A program made the translations under genes and the position numbers. Source: Gordionus sp. m RMFG-2023 (lineage: Eukaryota > Nematomorpha > Gordioida > Chordodea > Parachordodidae). From it: a stretch of 64,000 nt of DNA. The stretch is from assembly GCF_954871325.1 (NCBI RefSeq), contig NC_088776.1:51478569-51542568 (forward strand), read 5' to 3'. Under the pieces are notes generated by a model. The model did not search any database and had not been told where the DNA came from. It saw only the letters and a program-made list of their open reading frames with translations. Each line of letters starts with the position of its first letter. The first letter of the stretch is position 1. Shown here one piece after another: positions 49,505 to 61,461 of this stretch.

Positions 49505-49832
49505 AATTATGTTATTTATTTAAAATTATCATCAATAAAATGGGCTGTTAGCCCTAAAAAAGGAACCTGTGTTGCTAGTCCAAATGTCAGATGAAATATT
49601 AATCTAACTTTTATTTTTATATATTTTTCCTTTACCAACTGTTCTTTATCTATATATTATACATGTGCAATTTAAGAGTATTGGAGCATATTGATTTTAC
49701 AGAACAATCAAGATCACTTATAAAATTTTTAAAATCATTTGAATTAATAATTTTAAAAGGTATATTATATTTATCAATAATTTTAATAAATTATTCTTAA
49801 AATTAATTTTTTGGAAGAATTTGGTGTAGACT

Positions 49833-50090
49833 TTAAAAAAATGACATTTTTTTATTTTTTTTACTAAGGTGTGAATGAAACCTATTATAATGATTAATAA
49901 GAGATGTTGTTTTGCCTTTATATTTTATAATACTCTTGCAATGATTGTAAGCAGCCTTTTCACCGTCTTTAAGGATTTGATATTGATCCCATATGATTGC
50001 TCTCTTTTGTGAGGAAATTTTCTCATCTTCAACATCAAGCATAATTTCATCAGAAGCATTCTCCTCTAACATAATTAGGCTAGCTAACAA
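49833..50090 (-). pseudogene. hAT transposase, N-terminal BED zinc finger
   Basis: An 85-codon frame with AIIWDQYQI, then AAYNHCKSIIKYKGKTTSL and INHYNRFHSHL. Trp, a Cys and a pair of His follow the BED zinc finger layout used by hAT transposases to bind DNA. The usual first Cys appears replaced (AAYNHC instead of AxCxxC), so it may no longer fold. Confidence 0.75.
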
Positions 50091-50969
50091 TAATTATTGT
50101 AGAGATGTAATATATTTTTATATACCTCTGGTTTATGTAATTTTTAATATAATTTATTATGAGATTCAAAAAATAAACTTTTGTGAGATTCAAAAAATGT
50201 GGCAAATAAAAATTTAAATTTTAACTAGAAATTTTTGAATTTGTGCTAGAATTTTTATAAACACAAACACATCACCTGTCAGATTGACAGGTCAACAAAT
50301 AGAAATGACAAATGTTAGATTTATAAAACAATTTATTAAATATTAGAGATAATTCGTTTTATTCGAATCGAATAAATGATTATTCGTATTCAGATAAAAC
50401 AAATAATTTATTATTCGTATTCGTAATTATTCGATTAGATTCGAATTATTGGAATCGAATTATTTTTGAATATGCCTAATTCACAGTGAGTTTATGCATT
50501 TTTTTTACTCCGTGGCAAATTTGCGCTAATTGTGAAATCAGGGTTAGGCTAAAGCTTTACCAAACCTAAAAGCAACTAATAGTAAAAAAATGATCTAATC
50601 ATCAAAATTTGGGAATTAACACCCATATCTGAGGAATAAAATTTTTATTTACATTTAACCTAAACCGAACAATTAAAAATTTTGTCGCCCAAACCTGAGC
50701 TTCGAACAGATCAGTTTTGATTAACCATGTAAGGTACCAGTATCCATTTAACGGTGTCAGCTATCCAAGTTAGAGTCTAGCAATGTTTCCCAACCATAAA
50801 ATGTATTCTTCCGCCTATAGATAATTTGCTAGGATACAAACTTATAAATATTTAAATTGCATACGGCTCAATATTATTTTTTAGTGCTGTTATATATATT
50901 TCGTTAAAATACCGTGGCAGTCTCCATGACTTGTCTTATTTCTGAGAAGTTTAGCCGTCCATATAGCTC

Positions 50970-51493
50970 TAGGCTTATTCAAAAACGAATAGTAAATTAT
51001 TGGTATCGAATTAGTTTAAACGAAAATAATTTACTATTCGTATTCGTAGGAATAACAAAATTTAGTATTTGTATTTGATTCGAGTTATTTCAATAATTCG
51101 TTTTTTAAAAATATTGTAAAATAATTCATATGGCATATCAATTTTGAACAAATTATTAGCGAAATTGCATCCTAATTTAATTTATAATGCCAAACCAATT
51201 TTTAAGATTTTCCTTAAAATTGATGATATTAAATTAGTTCTAACTAATAATTTTCACAAGTAGTTTATGTATATCTTATTTTAAAGACATCACCCATTAG
51301 ACTGAAGGTTATCATCAATAGAAATGAAAAAATTTTTACTAAAATTTTCGAAATATTCGATCAAATTATTCAAATATTTACATTCGGATACAACTAATAA
51401 GTCGAATAAATGAATAGTTAGTATTATTTGTTTTATTCGTATTCGAACAAAAAGAATAATTTACTATTCGATTAAAGTTTGAACCTATGTCTA
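50970..51493. repeat. Decayed relative of the ATTCGAAT hAT family
   Basis: The left end TAGGCTTATTCAAAAACGAAT closely matches 48784. TATTCGTATTCG repeats occur inside both ends, and the right side ends near GAACCTATGTCTA. No target duplication and no coding content. Confidence 0.6.
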
Positions 51494-52378
51494 AACGGAA
51501 TAAAAAGAAAGACTATTAAGATTTAGTATAAACTCACCACCCCCCCCCACCCGTATATTTGTTATAACTTTGATTTATGAAATTTGCAATGCAAAAGGAA
51601 TCTAACAAGTTTTGATAAAAACCGACCGATATTCTTTTTTATGAATCAAACCGGAACCCGTACTGTTAGTTATATCTTAACTTGAACTGATATTTGCTAC
51701 GTGTAGGATTTCTGTAGCAAGTAAACGAAACGTCGGTCTAACTAAATTCTTAAAAAAAACCTCGTAACTAAAATTCCTAAAATTACATGAGTTGACAAAA
51801 AAGGTATATTTTATTTTAAATATAAATAACAAAATTAATATTTAATAAGATATTCATATCATAATAAAATGAATAATCAATTATGTGATGAAACAAGGTA
51901 TTTTTTATAGGTTAAAGTGGAGATAGCTTTTATAATATACGACATAAAACATATTGATGAAATTTTTTTTAAAAAAAAAGGTATTTTGAAGAAAAAAATA
52001 GGTTAGTTATGAGGTTTTACAATAGGACAAACGAAAACAAACAAATGTTTTGTTTAAGCGTGCATTTTTAGATGGTGAATAGTATTTTATATTTTTTTAT
52101 ATAATAAAAGCGAGACGTAATTATGTTCTAAAATTGGGTTAAAAAATGGCGATAAAAATATGGATCATAGAGAGATATCATAATTAATTGAAGTTTCGAT
52201 ATTTGATTCGTAGTAAAATGATTATTTAAATTGAATAAAAACGACATAACATATATTACAAAAGGCATTTCTTAGTTTAAAACAAATTTAAATCGATATT
52301 TAAGTAGAAACCGCCATTTTAAAACGAACAATATTCGATACGAATACACAAATAACCGTATTCGAAAAAATGAACCGA
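51494..52378. other. AT-rich sequence without a recognised feature
   Basis: A run of 9 C lies at 51540-51548. No reading frame of interest. Confidence 0.5.
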
Positions 52379-52446
52379 TTAACCCCTCATTCACAGTTAG
52401 ATATCTTGTATAGTTCGCCGCGAATTCGCGTTAACTGTGAATGATT
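52379..52446. mobile_element. Small palindromic element
   Basis: Left end TTAACCCCTCATTCACAGTTAG and right part CGCGAATTCGCG, TTAACTGTGAATGA form an inverted repeat; the right terminus is worn. About 68 bases, hairpin-forming. Confidence 0.6.
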
Positions 52447-52559
52447 GATAATTTAAATATGCGTCGAGGACAGAGGTCCATTACCTTTACAGGTTAATTT
52501 AAAAAATCGTATTCAATAAGACAATATATTGCTCTCAAGTAAGTATTAGATTAAAGGCC

Positions 52560-54482
52560 AGTGAACCACTAACGCAAACCGCTGGCGAATTTCTTATTTA
52601 CATATTTGAAAAATATTTATTTTGATGCGCCAAGCTTTTACTAGTAAACAGCAAAACAAATTCCACCAGAATCTTAAAAACAATTTAGAGCAAGATCATT
52701 ATTTGGTAATATGTGATTTTTCCAAAAATTACTCTTTCATACTTCAAGATGAAGTACAGATTTATCACTGGGCCACTTCCCAGATCACCCTATATCATTT
52801 TGTATATATTACAAAATTAATAATTCATTGAATCATATAAGTTATGTTGCCATATCCGAGTCGCTGGAACATACCTGCTTATTTCATTTGTTTCAAAAAA
52901 AATAAATAAACTTTCTAAAAAATTACTTTTTATCAGAGGCTAAATACATTTATTATTATTCCGATGGGTCCGCGGCCCCATATAAAAACAGGAAAAATTT
53001 CATAAATTTGTGTTATCATCACGTAGACTTTGCTATCCCAGCAGAATGGCATTTCTTTGCTGCTGCGCATGGAAAAAGTGCTTGCGATAAAATAGGGGTA
53101 ACTGTGAAGTGCTTGGCTGCACGAGCCAGTTTACAACGACCATATGAAAATAAATGAAATCTCCTGCGATTTCTTCAAATTCGCTGAGGAAAATATAAAA
53201 AATATTCATTTTTCTTATACATACCATGAAGAATATCAAGAGGAGAAAGAATTTTTAAAGGTTCGGGTTTTAAATGTTCCATTCCTGGAATTCAAAAAAT
53301 TCACTGTCGTGATGTTACCGTAATGTTTAATTTCTTAATATTAGCCTATAATTTAACGGTAATAATACTTAAATCATTTAAATCATCTGGATAAATAGTT
53401 TATTCAAGTTTATCCTGTTAGCTTATCACAAATAATTATGAAAAAATATTCCAGTGCTGTTCAAACCACACCACACCACAAAATATTTAAAGTCGAATGG
53501 GCGAGATATCAACCAATGACATAAAAGGGTATGTAACATGCTTTTATGATTAAGAATGGTGGATTGCCTATATTCTAGCGATAATAAGTGCCGATGTGGT
53601 AAAGGTAATATTTTTACACCTAAATGGACCTTCTAATTCCTTTTATTATCCTACATACCTGATATTCTTATTCTTCGAAAAATGATATCTGTCGTAAACC
53701 TTTTGACTACTACAGGAAGAACTTATAATTTAACTCGTGAAGAATCCGAAATGGCCATTTACAAATTAAATTTAAGGAAATCAATATAACTAAGCTTCTA
53801 TACTCTATGTAATTTTACTATGAATTAATTCAATAAAATATTATCGAATAAAATAAAAACATCAACTGACACGTTTACAAAAATGAGGTTCTTAGCTATT
53901 TTAAATTACTTGCGCTAGCTAGCGGAAATTTTATTATTTGTATGGAATATTTAAAAAGGGTAGATTGACCTATATTTTCAAAAATTAAATTTTAAGCTAT
54001 TTAAAATTATTAACGTCATCTAGCAGTATTTTTACTATAAGCATTTTTCCTACTTAAACTTTTTTTTTATCCCTCTGAAAATTTTTATTTGAACAGTTCT
54101 TGGTACTCTTTACATAATATCGAATGGAAAAAATAATTTATGCTAACATTTAAAAAAAAATTAATTATAAATTTTTGACCGTAATTTTAAAAAAATTTAT
54201 AAATTAAAAATTAATTTTATTCATGATACGAGAGTTTACTTAGGGCCGTAAAATGAGCCATGATAGATAGATATATAGTGCATCTAATATTAAATTTATC
54301 CCAATTTTAAAAAATCATTTTTTTCGAAAAATAATTAAGCAATTATGAGACCCTATATCTCCGGTAGCAGAGTTAAGGGGCTAATATTTTGGATTCGTCA
54401 ATTACAACACTTCATTAACTTATATACCAGATTTTAGCAAAATCTAAGATGGTCGGGTGATTGATTTGATATGGAATGACTC
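52560..54482 (+). mobile_element. Long-TIR transposon with SDG-type transposase, copy A (left end lost)
   Basis: The right terminus GATTTGATATGGAATGACTC at 54463-54482 is the inverse of the family end. The plus strand carries transposase fragments: HYLVICDFSKNYSFILQDEV near 52700 (first catalytic Asp), YYYSDGSAAPYKNRKNFINL near 52950 (second Asp), then AEWHFFAAAHGKSACDKIG and [12 protein letters not shown] to 53150. The frame is broken in several places. The left inverted repeat was not found, so the element is truncated. Confidence 0.7.
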
Positions 54483-54555
54483 AATAATATCCTAAATGCA
54501 TAAGAGTGGAAATAACAAGGATATACCATAGTAAAAAATATTTAATTTTTTATTT

Positions 54556-57500
54556 GGGTCATTCCATGATAAATCAACCTCGATTCGGCCGACCCCTTCG
54601 ATTTTTTAAAATTTGGTAAGCAAATAAATTAGCCTCCTAATATTTATATTTTTGGGTTCAAAGTTCCAAAAATGACGAATTTTACCATATATCTTAAAAA
54701 CTACATAATTATAAAAAACAAATTCAATATCAAAATTAAGTATAAAGATTGTACTTTTATATAAAAGAAATTTTTTTGATTTTTCCAATTTCCGATCATT
54801 TTATGTAATATATACGAACTAAATACGATTTTTCAGAATTAGCAGGACCTCCAAATTTTATAAAAAATTTACTAAACATTAATTACTAAACTCTTTCTTT
54901 ATATTTATTTTAAAAAATCGGTCTTGGACACGGTCAGCTTCATTCTCAAAATCGATAAAAATGATAGTGTATAAATATTTCCTGAAAGGTAGCGTCTTAG
55001 TTTAAAAATAAATCAGTTTTAATGGTTTTTTTGAAGTATTTGATATAATTTAAAGGATTTTTCATCTTGCAAGTAAAAATAAATATAAATGGAAGTTTCA
55101 ATCAATTATAGAAATTGTCGATTGATAAAAGAAATTCAATTTATTACATTATTTATATATATATGATAGTGCCCAAAAAAATGAATGAATTTAATACAAC
55201 AAAATATATAGCAAGACAAGCTAAATTATTGGTAGTGCAATAGGGATTTCTAGCAAGACCTAATCCCATGGAAAAACTAGACGCACTTAAAATTGTCCAA
55301 GTATTTTATTATAGGGACGAAATAAGCTGAATCATGCCAAGCAAGAAATACTTTGTTTCGATTTGACCAAAAATGGAGAAAAGAATACCATACATATGGG
55401 ATTAATTTTAGATAATTTGCAAGAAATTTATATATTTTTTAAAGAAATGAGGCCTAATGTTAAAATTTGTTTTTCAAAATTTGCCAACATTCGCCCGAAA
55501 AATTGCATACTCGTCGGAAGTAGTGGTAAACATAATATGTAGTTTGCAGCTACCATCAAAATTCTAAATAATGATCATTGGATCTAATTTACCCAATTTA
55601 ACCAAAGATGATATGTTGCCATTTACACTTAGTAATTTGTAATCGGCCTTAACCATTTATTATATGGGCAAATGTGATCATTTTCCAAGGTCAAAACATT
55701 TACGCGAGCAAATAAAAATATTGTTTTGTTCTAAGGACATCTAATTTATAACCAAACAATGGCTATCAGTAGATAGAACCACTCAAACCATCACCAAGTC
55801 AGTAGATAAATTTATCAAAGCCTATTTTAAAAAAATGGAATCTTTATAAGCCCATTCTATTATTTCAATGCAAAAATCGTTGTATTAAAACCTTTAAAAT
55901 TGAGCTTAGACGAAGGCCAGTATTTAATTTTATGTGATTTTTCAGAAAACTATGGCTTTAGATACAAAGTTATCATTAGAATAAAGGCTATGTTCACTCT
56001 TTTGTAATTTATTATAAAGATAATTTTGCCAATATTTGTTGCCTATTATACAGATATCCGAATTTTTGTAACAATAGCAGTACATTATTTCCAAAAACAT
56101 TGGTATTCTTTAATTAATAAACTTTGTATGCCAAATAAAATTTTTCATTATTCTGATGGATCCGCTGCACAATATAAAAATCGTAAAAATTTTAATATTT
56201 GCCATCATGAAATGGATTCCGAGGCACAGGTGGAATGACATTTTTCTTCCCAGCACTTGGAAGTGTTTGTGATGGGATTGGTGGCACTGTTAAAAGATTA
56301 GTCACTAGAGAACGTTTACAACCTCAGAGCAAATAACATCATATTTATTGTATAAATTCGTTAAGGATAATATTAATGACATATATTTTAAATATATGAC
56401 CCAAAAAAATATGATGACAAAGAACTTTTATTCAGAGAAAAATTTTCAAAAACTAGACCAATGACTGGAACAGAAAATTCACACCATGATTCCGACAGGT
56501 CTACGTCAATTTAGAAATGTCATTCAAATTTAATAGAGAGCATTATAGAATATTTATCATATAATGAAAATATAATCTTGGGAGAAATATCAGGATACAT
56601 AATGTGTTTATCATTCTAATTGGTGGGTTAACCTTTGTTTTAGGAAGAAACAAAAGCAGGAAGAAATATACATAAGTTTATACCCATGCGGACTTTATAA
56701 TTCCCTTACATTTCCAATAGATGGCACTCTTTACTTGCCAAAATATCATATCCTAACATAAGTTTTACCATTAACTGCTACTGGTCATAGTTATATATTG
56801 TCGTCAAAGTAAATGCGAGGTACTAAAATATTAAAATCTTTAAAAAGTAAGTTAAATATTAGATTTTTAAATTTATATTAGATCTTATTTTAAATATTTA
56901 AAGTGCCATATATGAAATGTACAAGATTATGATTCTTATATTCAAGAACTCTAAACTTGGTTGAACATATTTAATTAATATTCATAAAATATATGTTATA
57001 TGAGAGAAAAATTTTATAATAAATTATAAATAATGTAATAAATTGAATTTTTTTATGAATAGACAATTTCTATAATTGATTGAAACTCCCATTTATTGTA
57101 CATTAAAAACTGATTTAAATATAATTATATTCAAATATGCCCCCTTTCGGGAATTTATACACTTTTCTAATCATTTTTATCGATTTTGAGAATGAAGTTG
57201 GCTACGCCCCAGACAGATTTTTTTTATAATTATAAAGGAAGAATTTAGTAATGTTAACTAAATTTTTTATAAAAATTGAAGGTCCTATTAATTCCAACTA
57301 ATTGTTTTTAGTTCTTATATATATTAAATTAAATGGTCAGAATTTGGAAATATCAAGAAAATATTTTTATCTAAAAATATAATCCTTGTACGTAATTTTT
57401 ATATAAAATTTGTTATTTACAAGGTAGTTTTTAAGAAATGCTTAATTGGATGAAGGCAGATAATAGTAAGAATACTTGGCACTTTGAACCATAGTATCTC

Positions 57501-57633
57501 CAATAATATAAATCAGGCTAAAATTTTAGCTATTTCTTAATATACTAACCTTTCTTTACTTACCAAATTTTAAAAAAATTGGAGAGGGTCAAATGAAGAT
57601 CTCATTTTTTGCTCATTTGATATGGAATGTCAC
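54556..57633 (+). mobile_element. Long-TIR transposon with SDG-type transposase, copy B, both ends present
   Basis: About 3.1 kb with imperfect inverted repeats of roughly 600 bases: 54556-55165 on the left and 57000-57633 on the right. For example TTTCAATCAATTATAGAAAT at about 55096 reappears inverted near 57070, and TTCATTCTCAAAATCGATAA near 54940 reappears inverted near 57180. Outer ends are GGGTCATTCCAT and ATGGAATGTCAC. The interior plus strand (55870-56500) encodes YLILCDFSENYGF and HYSDGSAAQYKNRKNF plus an HFF..GSVCDGIGGTVKR-like segment, interrupted by stops. No clear target duplication. The Sola-type assignment is a guess from the long inverted repeats and the Asp motifs. Confidence 0.75.
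56026..56238 (+). pseudogene. SDG-type transposase fragment in copy B
   Basis: A 70-codon frame containing FHYSDGSAAQYKNRKNFNIC and HHEMDSEAQVE. The same motif occurs in copy A near 52950 and, in altered form, around the hAT copy 2 insertion. I infer it is the second catalytic Asp region of a DDE-type transposase. Upstream CDFSENY in another frame would hold the first Asp. Confidence 0.7.
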
Positions 57634-60590
57634 AAGTAATTGAAATGGAGACAAGATGACACTTAGAATCATAAGGAATTTCAAATAAATGTTAGGAAAA
57701 TGATTTAATAAGAGATTATTATTTTTTATTGGTCTTGATACAAAAAACTATTAGGAAAAATAGATTAAAAAATAAAAATGGAGTTAATACATGCAGTTAA
57801 AATGTTCCAAACTAAAATTTATACTTATACAATATAAAAATGGCTTAAACACAAGCCATTAATAGATATCGACTAAAAAGATATTTGTAAAGCTGAAGCT
57901 AAGGCAGGATTTTCTTCATGAGTAACTCCTTAGTATATTAATTTTAAATTATACTAGTTTAAAATACACATAATAGATCCTTCAAACATTAATTTATATA
58001 TTTTTCTATTAAACTATTAGAAAATATATAGAAAAGTTTTATAAAACCTAAACCATGCCTATAAATGATAAATCTTTTAAGCCAGTTTGAAAAATAAAAA
58101 AAATTTAAGGCCTCCAATAAATACTAAAATTGATAATTAAATAACACATTCAGTAGTTAAATATATTATCAGAAAGGGCCATTTAAATAAAATATGCAAT
58201 AATGCACTAAGGTAATTTAAAATAAATCTATTAAACAGTTAATAATTTAACTAAAAAATTGTGCAAAAACAAATTTTCATTACTATTATATATTGAAAAA
58301 ATAATTACAAATTTTATTTTTGAAAAAAAATATAACTATTTGGGTTAAGTTGTTTTAAATATATAATTCATAAATATAAAATAAAATTAAAAAATAATTT
58401 TACAGAATATCATAAATTATAGTTAGTAATATATATATTTAATAATCAAGATGAGCTGAAATGATAAAATCCTACACAATAAATTCTTTTTTATCAAAAG
58501 TGATAAATTTCTATACCTAAGCAGATGAAATACGATTTTCAATCAATTTAAAAAATAGATAGAATAACAAAGATGAACAATAATTACATAATAAAAAAAT
58601 TATCTACCTGTTAGAAGTTTATTAGATTCATTTCATATGAGCACTGAGCAATGAGATTTCACACATTAGACAGATTTTTAAATAATTTTGAAATATTAAA
58701 AAGATTTTAAAATAATATTTATTAGAATATGTACGTATGAAATATTAATATTATTTGTTCTTCATATAATATCATATTATAATATACAAAATTATTACAT
58801 ATAATTAATATAAAATGAGCGGTTTTAACAGGCTTCGACGAAAAAATACTCCACGCCAGGCCCGATGGGATCTTAATCAGAGGAGGGACCAATCACTGAC
58901 ATTGGTTATTAAGGAGATATCGAACTCAAGGAGGCGGTTTTCTTTGTGTACTTAATTATATCAAGTAACTGATCTTAGAATTTAAATTCATAAAAATTAA
59001 ACGGTGGCACCATTATTCGCATTTAACACAAAAACCTATTCCTTCAATAATAGTTTCAATGCAAACGTATTAGTACAGGCAAATGAGTAGGAATGCTACA
59101 GGCGTAAACACAATTTAGGGTAGAAAATTTGCTATAATAAAAATTTAATAAGCGATAATTAGACGGACATGTGCATTTGAAGATTTCGATGCGGCACATT
59201 TTGTTGGCAGTGAATCTAAGCAGGGCGTTACAATTTATTCAGCCCAGGTTCTACCCTCACCTTCAGTATTAGCAAGCTTACAAAAACAAACCATAACCAC
59301 TTCATAAAGATTAATCACTAATTAGTATATAATGCTATATATCATTATAGCATGATTCGGCGCTCAAATGGTGGCCCACCACAATTTAGATTGGTAAAAA
59401 AAATGTGAAAGTCGGATATAAAAATATTGAAAAATATACAAGTATTTATAAAACCTCAGCATTATCATGGCACGATAATTTCATAATTTTCGTTTATTTA
59501 GTAAGATATAAATTAACTATAGCAGTAATATGTTAAATATTTATACCATTCCGGGAATTTTTTAGAGATTGTGTTGAACTATAGGCGAATGCTTGTCTTT
59601 TTTTAAAATTTCCCCGACTAATCTAATTATTAAACGCTTTTTATTGACATCCAATAAAATCCAATAATTTATAAATTAAAAATACTATGTAAAAATTATC
59701 TTATACTAAAAATTATGCTATGACTAAAAAATTGGCTTGCACAAAGTTTGACTTATCAATTTCCTAGGGGAAAAAAGGTGTATACTTTGAATTCAACGAG
59801 CTAGCGCGAACGAATTTATTTTGAGATTAGTTAATTTATTTAGGGTCGTACTTGGGACAAATTTTTGGTGCTGCAAAATTGTGAGTCAATCAATGTCAAT
59901 TGTTGAATCATCAATACATTAAAATTCTGACCTTTCTTGTGAAATTATTGAGGTTATTAGGAGGGAGTTTTTCGGTGATACCTAATCGCGTCGGTTGTAA
60001 AAATTTTTTCCTTTTGCGCTGAAGAATTTAAATTAGTTCAAGAAGATACGCTTAGGTTACCCTTTATTTAAGTCAGTTTCTATATGCATTTAACATAACT
60101 CGCTATGACAATATCCATAATATTAAAATAAATCTTAATGTAATGCCGCCTTAAATATAACAACCATCTTGATTTCCTTTATGGACGGAGATGCCTCTGG
60201 CCACTCTTTTCACATACCAATCTTTATATGCATCTGAAGTTGATTTAATTTACTGATTTATCAATAAAAAATTAGATGTTTTTCTTACGAAAGGAAATTC
60301 ATGGGAAGCGACAATAGTGGGTAAAATATAGTGACCGAACTAAAAACCTTGATAATTCTGCCACACATAAAGATGACTGTATCAGACAATAAAATCAATG
60401 GGTAATTTATTTAACTCTTCCCTATAAATTTTTAAAAATAATTTATAAATGGGATTATAGATTTATATATTAAAAATTGCTTATCCATCTTTAAATTTAT
60501 ATTATCTTCATTTTGTAATCCCTCCTATTTATATTAAAATAATTTATATCATAATTCAATATAAATATATTTTTAATTGGACCAAATGCA
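57634..60590. other. AT-rich sequence without a recognised gene
   Basis: About 3 kb of low-complexity AT-rich DNA. A slightly GC-richer patch at 58830-58950 and another near 59160-59270 contain no reading frame I recognise. Confidence 0.5.
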
Positions 60591-61052
60591 GGAAAATAAT
60601 GGATTGCTCATGGGGGCTGATTTTTTTAAAAGGGCTGATTAAATATTTGTGTATCAAGCGTCTAGGCACGATTCTGCATAACAACAGAGCAATAAAAAAG
60701 GAGCATATAATTTTAATCCCAGGTGCAAATTATCATTCCTCTGCTCAAGGCAAAGATTTTTTATCACCTTTTATTATTGTCAAAACAAAAAATGCAAAGA
60801 AAACAAAATATTGGTTTTTTGATATAATTTCACCTTTACCCTTATATTAATACAAATATGCTTGGTTTTTCTTTTCGAAGAACTGATATTGAAAAGAAGA
60901 AGAAAATTCTTACCAATATTTATCGAAAATACAGATACCATCTTTTTAATATTAAAAGAATATTTCCCCACCCTTTCCACTCGATTTTTTTGAAATCTAT
61001 CCTTAAATTGATGTATTTTATGTGTGTTCAACGTCAAAAGTATTTTATTTAA
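60590..61052 (+). pseudogene. Transposase fragment, pogo/Tigger-like (DDE_1)
   Basis: An 83-codon frame at 60599-60850 begins MDCSWGLIFLKG, where DDE_1 transposases have a MDETG motif. It goes on with KRLGTILHNNRAIKKEHIIL and FLSPFIIVKTKNAKKTKYW, matching the family order KGSKRVG.. / ER...T / PP..IF..K. A further basic open stretch at 60858-61052 may be its continuation in another frame. The catalytic MDETG is changed to MDCSW. No ends were found. Confidence 0.45.
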
Positions 61053-61461
61053 TATGTAGATTATGTCTTTTAATATAAGATGTTATTTCTTGCATGATCT
61101 AATACAAGATTATAATTAGAATTCAATTTTGTTTAGTGTAAAAACACTATTTTATTCATAATAGAATAAAAGATTATCCATTCTCAGGTTTTTTAACTAT
61201 TATAGTAGAAACTAGAACTTTCTATTTATTTATTTAAATTAGCAGGTTTCATAATATTTCTTTTTAATAGACTCTAGCAATAAATTTCTATTATCTGAGC
61301 GTGATGATCGTTAAAAAGTGGGCTGATTCTATACTAGTGGATTAGATAATATTTGTCTCGAAATAATTTTAAATTTTATTTAAGCCAAAAATAAAGAAGC
61401 TAATATGAAATATTTGTTTAAGTATAAGAGTGTCAATTTTATCGAGTTGGCAAGAATTATA
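61053..61461. other. AT-rich spacer and likely 3' untranslated region
   Basis: AT-rich sequence next to the stop codon of the minus-strand gene at 61462. No gene seen. Confidence 0.5.

Larger units (their letters stand above)
48784..50478 (-). mobile_element. hAT transposon with ATTCGAAT subterminal repeats, internally deleted
   Basis: 1695 bases. Ends are TAGGCCTATTC and GAATATGCCTA with a perfect duplication ATTCACAG at 48776-48783 and 50479-50486. About 130 bases inside each end are packed with ATTCGAAT and TATTCG repeats. On the minus strand it encodes a BED zinc finger (49833-50090), part of the catalytic region (49226-49504) and a worn dimerisation tail around 49160-49090. It appears inserted within another small palindromic element, whose right end is at about 50546. 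Confidence 0.93.
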
